A stretch of DNA of 37,496 nt. Source: JANYCO01 sp031416415. GTDB taxonomy: Bacteria > Bacteroidota > Bacteroidia > Cytophagales > Cytophagaceae. The number at the start of each line of letters is the position of its first letter. Position 1 is the stretch's first letter. Where the stretch lies: positions 1 through 37,496 of the forward strand of contig JANOTP010000283.1 of assembly GCA_031416415.1 (NCBI GenBank), given 5' to 3'. The position numbers and the translations under genes were made by a program. Of the stretch, positions 30,359-37,496 are shown one piece after another. A model generated the notes under the pieces. That model was not told the origin of the DNA, made no database searches, and saw only the letters and a list, made by a program, of their open reading frames with translations.

Positions 30359-31180
30359 TTATTTTACAAAGCCTTTATTGATGGCATAGGTAACAAGTTC
30401 TGCTGTATTTTTTTTGTCTGATTTCCCCAACATATTCTGACGATGTGTATTCACCGTATTTTCACTTATAAATAAAAGTTGTGCTATTTCACTACTAGAC
30501 TTTCCCTTACAAAGTAGTTGAAGTATTTCAAGCTCTCTTTTTGTAAAAGAAAAATTTTGTTCTAAAGAACTAAAGCTAGCAGCGTATTCATGCTGATAAA
30601 TATTGTTCTCGTCTTTTTTTGCTACTATAAAATCTACGTCTGTATCTTTTTTTACATGTGTGACATCTGACATAAAAAGTAGAGTAAGCAACGGAAAACC
30701 TTCTTCATCTATTTCGATAACATTTAGCTGTTGCATGAACCAAACAATAGACTTGTCTTTTTTTACAAATTGAAAAGTAGCCGTAAACCTGAATTTCTTA
30801 ATTTCTTTATTAGTCGAATGTTTTTTGAAATGTTCAAATAGAACTGGGAAGATTTGATTGTTATATATTTCAGCATGTTTGGGAAGAAAAGTAGACAATA
30901 CATTTGCCATGCCATTAGGCCCTTCAACAAGAGTTGAACTATAGCCGGTAATAGCTTCAAAATTGTCACTTAAAAATTCATAACCCATGTTTACATTATT
31001 GAATACTCCAACTATAGCGGGAGAATGTTTTAGCAATTCATTGAATTGTGGATTTTCAAATAATTCAAATTTTTTAGATTCAGAACGATGTTTTTCAAAA
31101 TAACTTTCAGGGATAAATTTTTCAACTGTTTCAAGAAAGTGATTGTAGAAATTTTCTGGATCTTTATTGATTTTTGTCAT
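30359..31180 (-). CDS. PAS-domain LuxR-type transcriptional regulator
   Basis: A 273-residue regulator. The N-terminal part (about 45-175) is PAS-like: FNELLKHSPAIVGVFN, GYEFLSDNFEAITGYSSTLVEG, a helix, and then strands FTATFQFVKKDKSIVWFMQQLNVIEIDE ending LFMSDVTHV. The C-terminal LuxR HTH is clear at about 208-270: FTKRELEILQLLCKGKSSSEIAQLLFISENTVNTHRQNML with AELVTYAINKGFV. It has no receiver domain, so it likely senses directly through the PAS. Its gene stands alone and its targets cannot be told. Confidence 0.88.
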   Translation of the reverse strand: MTKINKDPENFYNHFLETVEKFIPESYFEKHRSESKKFELFENPQFNELLKHSPAIVGVFNNVNMGYEFLSDNFEAITGYSSTLVEGPNGMANVLSTFLPKHAEIYNNQIFPVLFEHFKKHSTNKEIKKFRFTATFQFVKKDKSIVWFMQQLNVIEIDEEGFPLLTLLFMSDVTHVKKDTDVDFIVAKKDENNIYQHEYAASFSSLEQNFSFTKRELEILQLLCKGKSSSEIAQLLFISENTVNTHRQNMLGKSDKKNTAELVTYAINKGFVK

Positions 31181-31515
31181 TTCTGAGAGAAAATAAGTTA
31201 TTGGAGGTAACTAAAACCGATCTAAATATACTGAAATATCACTATGTTTTCCCGAGCATTTAAATGTTAATATTGTACTATAATCTCTCAATCAGCATAT
31301 TTTTATTATTATTAATTATAAACCGCTGAAATTCTTTGTCTTTTGAAGACGCGACTGACTATCCCCCTATCACACAAAAAATAACCTGATTTCTGTTTTG
31401 ACACACTTTTTTAATTTAGTTACTTCTGGTGATTTGTAATTTTTCAATAATACATAGAATTAATTAAGCTATTTTATTACTTTAGTAACTTATATATTAA
31501 ACCATTATCAAACAC
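31181..31515. other. 335-base gene-free divergent promoter region
   Basis: It lies between the PAS-LuxR gene (minus) and the DUF4380 lipoprotein gene (plus). It is AT-rich. I find no open frame, hairpin of note or repeat. It presumably holds both promoters, but no clear -33/-7 pair stands out. Confidence 0.5.
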
Positions 31516-32490
31516 ATGAAAAAAATATTTTATCTCTTGGCTTCCATAGTGATGTCTGGATTTCTGATCTCTTGTGGAGGTGGGGCTGATAAAGCTACAC
31601 TACTTTCAGATTCTACAAGTGTAGATACTACAACTAAAGTTCTTAAAGACAACGGGAATGGATTATTTGCCTTAGTAATTAACGATCTATATTTTGAAAT
31701 CGACGCTACAAATGCTGGTCGTATTAGTGCGTTTTCTTTAGGTGGCAAAAATATATTAAGTGGCAAAAATATTAATGCCACCAATTGGGGAACATCACTT
31801 TGGCCAAGCCCACAGAGTGCTTGGGGATGGCCACCTTCAAAAGAATTAGATGTAAAACCTTACAAAATAAGCAATCGTTCTGACAATTTGATAGAAGTGG
31901 AATCTGAAAAAGATTCTCTTTTAGGTTTCGTTTTCAAAAAACAGTATAGCGCAATCTTGATCGATTCTTCTGTCGTGGTTACCTATACAATCATAAATAA
32001 ATCAGATAAAAAACAGTCCGTAGCTCCGTGGGAAATAAGCCGTGTAGCTTCTGGTGGGCTTACGCTATACCCTACAGGTAAGGGAGCAAAACAAAATCTA
32101 CTTTCAAAACTTATGGTTGACGAAGACGGTATAACTTGGTTTGATTATGATTCCTCAAAAATGAATTTCAAACCTAGCGATGTACCTAAACTAATACATG
32201 ACGGTGCAGAAGGCTGGATGGCTCAAGTAAGTGGAGACATCGTGTTAATAAAATCATTTGCAGATGTAACACCAGAAAAAACTGCTCCCGGTGAAGGGGA
32301 AATTGAATTTTATGCAAATCCAGACAAATCTTATATTGAAATAGAACAACAGGGAGAATATACTGCACTTGAGCCAGGTAAGGAATTGCAGTGGCAAGTT
32401 AAATGGTATTTAAGAAAACTTCCTGCAGGTATAAAAGCTGAAATTGGAAACAAAGAGTTAGCAGCCTTTATTCGAGCAACTATAAAATAA
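31516..32490 (+). CDS. DUF4380-type lipoprotein
   Basis: A 324-residue lipoprotein: MKKIFYLLASIVMSGFLIS then C20, a linker rich in Ser/Asp/Thr, and a beta-sandwich domain from residue about 50. The DUF4380 look is given by FEIDATNAGRISAFSLGGKNIL, then TSLWPSPQSAWGWPPS, later VVTYTIINKSDKKQSVAPWEISR and the final LEPGKELQWQVKWYLRKLP. The fold is related to aldose-epimerase/galactose-mutarotase-type sandwiches and may bind carbohydrate. A strong terminator follows. Confidence 0.82.
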   Translation: MKKIFYLLASIVMSGFLISCGGGADKATLLSDSTSVDTTTKVLKDNGNGLFALVINDLYFEIDATNAGRISAFSLGGKNILSGKNINATNWGTSLWPSPQSAWGWPPSKELDVKPYKISNRSDNLIEVESEKDSLLGFVFKKQYSAILIDSSVVVTYTIINKSDKKQSVAPWEISRVASGGLTLYPTGKGAKQNLLSKLMVDEDGITWFDYDSSKMNFKPSDVPKLIHDGAEGWMAQVSGDIVLIKSFADVTPEKTAPGEGEIEFYANPDKSYIEIEQQGEYTALEPGKELQWQVKWYLRKLPAGIKAEIGNKELAAFIRATIK

Positions 32491-32506
32491 AAATTAAAAA
32501 AAATCT

Positions 32507-32541
32507 AAGCCCACAAGATGAATTTTCTTGTGGGCTTTTTT
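32507..32541 (+). terminator. Rho-independent terminator
   Basis: AAGCCCACAAGA-TGAATTT-TCTTGTGGGCTT, a perfect 12-bp stem followed by T residues, 17 bases after the lipoprotein stop. Confidence 0.92.
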
Positions 32542-32582
32542 GTTTTAGGCCTTATTCATTTATATTTAACAAAACGTTTTCT

Positions 32583-33242
32583 ATGGCAAGAGAAAAAATA
32601 ATTCCTTTTCTAAAAAAACTAAAATACAATAACAATAAAGAATGGTTTGATAAAAATCGTTCAGAATATCAATTGTTACGGGAAGAATTGATTGATTTGA
32701 TTGCTGAGATTGTAAAAAAATACGGTAAGATTGATTCTGCAATAGAATCTACAGATGCTCGAAAAGCAATTTTTCGAATAAACCGTGATATTCGTTTCTC
32801 TAAAGATAAAGCACCTTATAAAAATAATATGGGAGGCTATATGGCCGATGGTGGAAAAAAGTCTTCCAAAGCGGGTTATTATTTACATCTTGAACCTGGC
32901 AATTGCTTTTTAGCAGGAGGAGTATGGATGCCCGAGGCAGAGCAGTTAAAAAAAATCCGTCAAGAAGTAGACTATAACGGAAAAGAATTAGTAAAAATAA
33001 TAAAAGCAAAAGAATTTCAAACACTCTTTGGTGGGCTTAGCGAAGAAGATAAACTCACAAGAGTGCCAAAAGATTTTGATCCTGAAAGTGAATTTGCGGA
33101 ATTTTTAAAATTAAAAAGTTTTGTAGTTGTACACGGATTTGAAGACAAACTAATCACTGATCCAAAATTTGTAGACTATTGTACAAAAGTTTTTAAAGGC
33201 ATGTTTTCATTTAACAAATTTTTAAACGTAGCGATTGACTAA
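32583..33242 (+). CDS. DUF2461 family protein
   Basis: A 219-residue cytoplasmic protein of the DUF2461 (TIGR02453) family. Visible signature segments are FLKKLKYNNNKEWFDKNRSEYQ at 9-30, then FRINRDIRFSKDKAPYKNNMG at 65-85, YYLHLEPGNCFLAGGVWMPE at 99-118, and the terminal FKGMFSFNKFLNVAI. The biochemical role is unknown. The stop TAA and the next gene's ATG share one base (TAATG), so the two are translationally coupled. Confidence 0.9.
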   Translation: MAREKIIPFLKKLKYNNNKEWFDKNRSEYQLLREELIDLIAEIVKKYGKIDSAIESTDARKAIFRINRDIRFSKDKAPYKNNMGGYMADGGKKSSKAGYYLHLEPGNCFLAGGVWMPEAEQLKKIRQEVDYNGKELVKIIKAKEFQTLFGGLSEEDKLTRVPKDFDPESEFAEFLKLKSFVVVHGFEDKLITDPKFVDYCTKVFKGMFSFNKFLNVAID

Positions 33243-34063
33243 TGAAGATTACTAAAATAAGTGTTTTGGGATGCGGCTGGCTTGGCTTGCCATTGGCAGA
33301 GGATTTAATTAAAAAAGGTTATAAAGTAAAAGGAAGCACTACTACCGAATCTAAATTAGACAAGTTTCTACAAAAGGGGATTTATCCCTATTTCTTAAAC
33401 CTTACCCCTATTGTACAAGCCCGAGACATTAAGGGTTTTATGGATTCAGAACTTATTATCATAAACATTCCACCTGGTACTCGTACCCGTTCCGCTCTCT
33501 TTCATATTGAACAAATGCAAAACCTTTTGCCTCACTTGGAAAAAAGTTCTGCCAAAAACATTATTTATATTAGCTCTACTTCAGTATATCCTGATTTGAA
33601 TAGAGAAGTAAAAGAAGAAGACGTCACGGAGGTTTCTCAGGCAGAAAATAAAACCTTGGCCACTGCCGAAAAAATGATAAGAGAAATACCTGGCAAACAA
33701 ACTACCATCCTTCGCTGTGGTGGATTAACGGGTTATGACAGATTGTTAATTAGACATTTTGCTGGACGAAAAAACCTTACTATTGGAGAGGAACCGTTAA
33801 ACCTAATTCACCGTGACGATGTAATAGGAATTATTGAAGCCATAATAGAACAAGGAAAATGGGGAGAAACCTATAATATTTGTTCTCCTCTTCACCCTTT
33901 AAAAAAAGATTTTTACAAAGAACTTGCCGATCGATTTGGATACGATCAACCTGAGTTTATAGCACCTGAAAAACAGTTATTTAAGATAGTTTCGACCTCA
34001 AAATTGTCATCCGAACTTAACTATACTTTTAAGTACCCTGATCCTATGAAATACAGCTATTAA
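33242..34063 (+). CDS. NAD(P)-dependent epimerase/SDR-like protein (YeeZ-type)
   Basis: A 273-residue extended SDR protein. The Rossmann motif GCGWLG (10-15) is followed by LPLAEDLIKKGYKVKGSTT. IIYISSTSVYPDLNRE carries the Ser and Tyr of the SDR-type site, but the Tyr-x3-Lys motif is not in its usual form, as in YeeZ-like proteins. LNLIHRDDVIGIIEAI and YNICSP complete the family picture. The substrate is unknown. It is coupled to DUF2461 upstream and is followed after about 65 bases by aspartokinase. Confidence 0.85.
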   Translation: MKITKISVLGCGWLGLPLAEDLIKKGYKVKGSTTTESKLDKFLQKGIYPYFLNLTPIVQARDIKGFMDSELIIINIPPGTRTRSALFHIEQMQNLLPHLEKSSAKNIIYISSTSVYPDLNREVKEEDVTEVSQAENKTLATAEKMIREIPGKQTTILRCGGLTGYDRLLIRHFAGRKNLTIGEEPLNLIHRDDVIGIIEAIIEQGKWGETYNICSPLHPLKKDFYKELADRFGYDQPEFIAPEKQLFKIVSTSKLSSELNYTFKYPDPMKYSY

Positions 34064-34088
34064 TACTAGATTTTGGATTATTTTTTTG

Positions 34089-34096
34089 TAAATTTG
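34089..34096 (+). promoter_or_regulatory. Putative -7 box of the aspartokinase gene
   Basis: TAAATTTG fits TAnnTTTG and lies 32 bases before the ATG. A TTG upstream (34073-34075) is closer than the usual spacing, so confidence is limited. Confidence 0.4.
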
Positions 34097-34128
34097 CAGC
34101 CCTAATTAAAAATTAAAAATATCAACTA

Positions 34129-35460
34129 ATGAAGGTATTAAAATTTGGTGGAACCTCGGTTGGAAAACCTGAGAGAATGCACTCCATAGCAAAGCTCATC
34201 TCTGACAAAGATCAAAAAATAGTAGTTCTTTCAGCTGTGTCTGGAACTACCAACGCCTTAGTAGATATTTCTGCTAAGTTTACCAAAGGTGATAAGCCAG
34301 CTGGGCTTCAAGCTATTGAAAGTCTATTTAAACCCATGTATTATGATTTTGTAGACGCACTATACACAACCGAATCTGGAAAAACTAAAGGCAAAGCAGT
34401 AATTGACTTTCATTACAATAATTTGAAAGGATATGCCGAAAAAGCTTTTGGCGAAAAAGAAACGAAAGAAGTATTGGCGGAAGGAGAATTGATTTCTACG
34501 AAAATGTTTCAGGAATACTTACAAGAACAAGGCTACAAGTCTCTTCTACTTCCGGCATTAGATTTTATGAAAACCGATGAAGATAGTGAACCAATACTTG
34601 GATACATAGAAGAAAATTTAACTGCTATTCTTGCAAAAAACGCTGATGTTCATTTATATGTAACACAAGGATATATTTGTAGGAATGCTGAAGGAGATAT
34701 CGACAATTTAAAACGTGGAGGATCTGACTATACAGGAACGCTAATCGGTGCGGCTATTCGTTCAGAAGAAATCCAAATCTGGACCGATATTGATGGCATG
34801 CACAACAATGATCCAAGAATTGTAAAAAACACTTTTCCGATTCCAGAAATATCATTTGATGAAGCAGCAGAACTAGCTTATTTCGGCGCAAAAATTTTAC
34901 ACCCAACCTGTATTCGTCCTGCACACGAAAGAAATGTTCCGGTTCGATTATTAAATACAATGCAACCAGAACAAAAGGGTACTGTAATTAATAGTAAACC
35001 TTCCGACAGAGAATTCACAGCTATTGCAGCCAAAGACGACATTATTGCTATCAAAATAAGATCAGGTAGAATGTTGAACGCATACGGATTTTTAAGAAAA
35101 GTATTTGAAGTTTTTGAAAAATACAAAACACCCGTTGATATGATCACCACCTCAGAAGTGGCTTTGTCTCTTACCATAGACGACGATAAAAATTTAGATA
35201 AAATACTTGCGGAATTAAAAGATTTCTCAATTGTAGAAGTAGATAAAAATCAAACAATCGTTTGTATTGTTGGCTGTTTTGGACAAGAAAAAACAGGTAT
35301 ATCTAGTAAAATATTTGAATCTCTTTCTTCTGTTCCTTTAAGAATGATTTCTTATGGCGGTAGCAATTCCAATATTTCCGTTTTAATAAATGGCGAGCAC
35401 AAAGTGGAAGCCTTGAAAGCGCTGAATGAAGGCTTATTCCAACAAGTGTTGATTAAATAA
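34129..35460 (+). CDS. lysC: Aspartate kinase
   Basis: A 443-residue monofunctional aspartokinase, the first enzyme of the aspartate pathway (lysine, threonine, methionine, diaminopimelate). Signatures: LKFGGTSVG at 3-11, VVLSAVSGTTNALVDIS, GELISTKMFQEYL, VTQGYICRN, LKRGGSDYTGTLIGAAI and WTDIDGMHNNDPR in the kinase domain, followed by tandem ACT regulatory domains (VDMITTSEVALSLTI and IVGCFGQEKTG ... MISYGGSNSNISVLI), which give feedback control. The length is typical. There is no fused homoserine dehydrogenase. Downstream is a perfect 19-bp terminator. Confidence 0.96.
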   Translation: MKVLKFGGTSVGKPERMHSIAKLISDKDQKIVVLSAVSGTTNALVDISAKFTKGDKPAGLQAIESLFKPMYYDFVDALYTTESGKTKGKAVIDFHYNNLKGYAEKAFGEKETKEVLAEGELISTKMFQEYLQEQGYKSLLLPALDFMKTDEDSEPILGYIEENLTAILAKNADVHLYVTQGYICRNAEGDIDNLKRGGSDYTGTLIGAAIRSEEIQIWTDIDGMHNNDPRIVKNTFPIPEISFDEAAELAYFGAKILHPTCIRPAHERNVPVRLLNTMQPEQKGTVINSKPSDREFTAIAAKDDIIAIKIRSGRMLNAYGFLRKVFEVFEKYKTPVDMITTSEVALSLTIDDDKNLDKILAELKDFSIVEVDKNQTIVCIVGCFGQEKTGISSKIFESLSSVPLRMISYGGSNSNISVLINGEHKVEALKALNEGLFQQVLIK

Positions 35461-35507
35461 AATTTAAAAAAACCATAGCGTACATAAAAACGTTTTTTGG
35501 CTACACA

Positions 35508-35557
35508 AGTAATGCTATTCAACTAAAAACAACTTAGTTGAATAGCATTACTTTTTT
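35508..35557. terminator. Bidirectional terminator
   Basis: A perfect 19-bp stem (35508-35526, AGTAATGCTATTCAACTAA; 35534-35552) with a 7-base loop and a T run, between the convergent aspartokinase and pyridoxamine-oxidase-like genes. Confidence 0.9.
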
Positions 35558-35610
35558 ATTAAATAACTACTAGGTAGCCTCTAGAGTCCAAACTAATCTG
35601 AGCCCCACCT

Positions 35611-36147
35611 TTATACTTTTAATTTTCCTTCGATTGAATCGTCTAAGGTTTTACCAAGAGCAGCACCAATAAGCATTTTTATACCCGCTACAGCGTTGCC
35701 ATGCTTTGTATCCCAATAATATCCCTTTGACGGCTTGATCTTTATTACCGTAATACGAGGATCGTCTTGTCCCTCTGTAAACCATGTTTTTAAAATAGGT
35801 TGCCAAAGTTCATTTATTTTTTCTTGGTTTTTAGAAATAACAGCTTTGCCTGAAAGATAAAGAAAGTCAGAATGAGGAGAGCCTTGAAAGTACAACTCCA
35901 CCTTTGGGTCTACGCTAATTTCTTTATTCTTATAACTATCTTCTGCGCTCAAAAACCATAGATTACCTTCTTCATCTACTTTTTGAACACTCATAGGACG
36001 TACTCCATTAGAAGGTCCTTTCTCCACATTGGTATTAAAAAAACACGAAGGACTTTTATCAATAATCTCTTTGATTTTTTTCACCGCTTCTTCATGAATT
36101 AAATTTTCCTGATTTTCTTCCGATTGGTTTTTATTTATGCTATCCAT
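35611..36147 (-). CDS. Pyridoxamine 5'-phosphate oxidase-like general stress protein
   Basis: A 178-residue FMN-binding split-barrel protein of the general-stress-protein-26 type. The core has SCFFNTNVEKGPSNGVRPMSVQKVDEEGNLWFLS, then KNKEISVDPKVELYFQGSPHSDFLYLSGKAVISK and WFTEGQDDPRITVIKIKPSKGYYWD, matching the family order. These proteins bind flavin (F420 or FMN in relatives) without proven activity in most cases. It is a single gene and the start MDSINKNQSEENQ is the only good one. Confidence 0.88.
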   Translation of the reverse strand: MDSINKNQSEENQENLIHEEAVKKIKEIIDKSPSCFFNTNVEKGPSNGVRPMSVQKVDEEGNLWFLSAEDSYKNKEISVDPKVELYFQGSPHSDFLYLSGKAVISKNQEKINELWQPILKTWFTEGQDDPRITVIKIKPSKGYYWDTKHGNAVAGIKMLIGAALGKTLDDSIEGKLKV

Positions 36148-36338
36148 AAAACTACTTTTATTATTTTTATAAAGTTGTCAAAATTAACCTCGTTAAACGT
36201 TATACTCTTCATCCTCTTTTTTATATTATTCTCACCTATTTACCTCAAAATTATGTTAACACTACGTTAACTTTTGTTATGTTATATAATTTCTTTAGAT
36301 TAGTAAACAGCGTAAGAATCATAGAAGAAAGTCGTATC

Positions 36339-37430
36339 ATGAAAAAATTAATTTTTTCAATTTTAACATTGAGCTGTATACTCTTTTTTAGTTTGAAATC
36401 ACAGTCTCAAAAAGTATATTCTATAGGAGTTACTAATCTCTTAGGTAAAAACGTTAATAAAACATCGGATCGTGAATTTGGATCTACTCATCCTAATGGA
36501 ATCGAAATTTATTACCATCGCTGGCACGACGGGGCTAAACATTGGGAAAAAGTATACAACTATCCCCATACTGGATGGGCACTAGCTTGGATTGATCATA
36601 GAAACAATACACTAGGACATTCTTTCGTTTTGAACAGATATTTAGATTGTGTTTTTTGGCGAAAAAAATCGTTCGAATGTTATTTAAAACTTTCCCAAGG
36701 AATTATGTTTTCAACTACTATTTATAAAAATAATAGCTCTTCAAAAAATGAATTTAACAATGCCATAAGCCAAAGAATAAATTTTTCAGAACAACTTGGA
36801 CTAGGAGTATATTTTTATCCCATAAACTATTTGACCCTAAATCTCGGCGCTACTATTAACCATTTTTCTAACGGTGCCCATTCACAGCCAAACGACGGCT
36901 TGAACCTATTGTGCTTCAATGTAGGACTAGCTTATACTTCAGCCCGTAAGCCAATAACTTTTAATAAAAATCCAGAAACGATTACTGAAAATAGAAGCGT
37001 AAAAGTAAACATAAATTTTGCTGGTGGTTATAAGCAACTAACCCCTGAAAATGAAAAAAAATATCCCCTTGCTACACTAAATGTTTACGTTGACAAAAAA
37101 ATAGCTAGAGTAAGTGCTTTAAATCTTGGGGCAGATCTTTTTTTAAATTATGGTGTTAAATATTCTGTTGCTAATAATGCTAAATATAAAGGAGCTGATT
37201 TCAAACGAATGGGGATAGTTTTTGGACATGAACTTTTTATTAACAAAATTGCACTCCTCACACAAGTTGGTCACCATGTATATAGCCCTTACCCGTCTCT
37301 TTCTAATTTCTACCAGAAAGTTGGTTTAAAATACTATTTAACGGATAACCTCTTTATTGGATTTACACTACGCTCGTTTAGGTTTAGTATATCTGATGAA
37401 ATTGCTTGGGGAATTGGAGTAAGGCTATAG
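36339..37430 (+). CDS. PagL-like lipid A deacylase (acyloxyacyl hydrolase family)
   Basis: A 363-residue outer-membrane protein. I choose ATG 36339 (MKKLIFSILTLSCILFF, signal peptide) over the upstream ATG 36279, which would add a 20-residue non-signal leader. The PagL catalytic motif is visible as NHFSNGAH with H175 and S177 followed by SQPNDGLN, embedded in alternating beta strands such as YLTLNLGATI. PagL removes an acyl chain from lipid A on the outer leaflet. At about 363 residues it is longer than PagL itself; the extra C-terminal strands (from residue about 215) may form the rest of a larger barrel. It ends 66 bases before the window end. Confidence 0.8.
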   Translation: MKKLIFSILTLSCILFFSLKSQSQKVYSIGVTNLLGKNVNKTSDREFGSTHPNGIEIYYHRWHDGAKHWEKVYNYPHTGWALAWIDHRNNTLGHSFVLNRYLDCVFWRKKSFECYLKLSQGIMFSTTIYKNNSSSKNEFNNAISQRINFSEQLGLGVYFYPINYLTLNLGATINHFSNGAHSQPNDGLNLLCFNVGLAYTSARKPITFNKNPETITENRSVKVNINFAGGYKQLTPENEKKYPLATLNVYVDKKIARVSALNLGADLFLNYGVKYSVANNAKYKGADFKRMGIVFGHELFINKIALLTQVGHHVYSPYPSLSNFYQKVGLKYYLTDNLFIGFTLRSFRFSISDEIAWGIGVRL

Positions 37431-37496
37431 TTTCAAAATTTAACAACAGATCTATAAATATAAAAGAGTTAATCACAATTTTTCTTATTTTTAACT

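Noticed and set aside
1..37496. CRISPR array, prophage or rRNA operon
   Set aside because: No regularly spaced direct repeats, no phage structural genes and no rRNA sequence are visible. The only tandem repeat is the two-unit 115-base duplication.

Overview
The window looks like a chromosomal segment of a member of the Bacteroidota. The evidence is its low GC content, the near absence of Shine-Dalgarno sequences, several -7 boxes of the Bacteroidota TAnnTTTG type, tRNA genes without an encoded CCA, a secreted protein with a type IX secretion (T9SS) style C-terminus, and families typical of the phylum (DUF3078, DUF4380, SiaC/DUF1987). No 16S gene is present, so I do not go below phylum.

Layout. 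(1) 1-3461 is a cassette-like accessory block: one unknown gene, then a pair overlapping by 8 bases (a DisA_N/DAC-like sensor and a helical partner). Each unit is bounded by short ends that pair with each other around a GTT/AAC core, and a long imperfect hairpin separates them. The organisation resembles an integron cassette array, but the end sequences are not classical attC. (2) 3462-9757 is mostly housekeeping: xth, 3-hydroxyanthranilate dioxygenase, hemH, small exported proteins including an unlisted 43-residue lipoprotein, a LacI-type regulator, tRNA-Gly, tRNA-Leu and a long terminator hairpin. (3) 9832-19425 is an RNA-repair island. A WYL regulator (+) faces a minus-strand series: a permuted tRNA-like RNA resembling the bacterial Y RNAs (YrlA type), a slipin/SPFH protein, a second tRNA-like RNA with about 119 extra bases in its variable region, the RNA ligase RtcB, a small Cys-rich protein, a stand-alone EF-Tu domain III-like protein and an RlaP-type nucleotidyltransferase. 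Two 215-bp MITE-like elements, a partial tandem copy, a truncated RlaP copy and two broken genes show that the downstream half has been rearranged. (4) 19620-37430 is ordinary genome: exported proteins, aspS, a YebC-family gene, mscL, outer-membrane and T9SS proteins, a DnaQ/GIY-YIG nuclease, a PAS-LuxR regulator, aspartokinase and a PagL-like lipid A deacylase.

How the parts may work together. In region 3, RtcB joins RNA ends with 2',3'-cyclic phosphate and 5'-OH, RlaP is a nucleotidyltransferase family named for RNA repair, WYL proteins are regulators often tied to nucleic-acid stress, and both RNAs carry tRNA elbow elements (D and T arms). The plausible reading is a tRNA-damage sensing and repair locus built around tRNA mimics. 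Two near-identical inverted repeats flank the divergent promoter region and are candidate WYL operators. This locus and the cassette-like block are the two places most worth following up.
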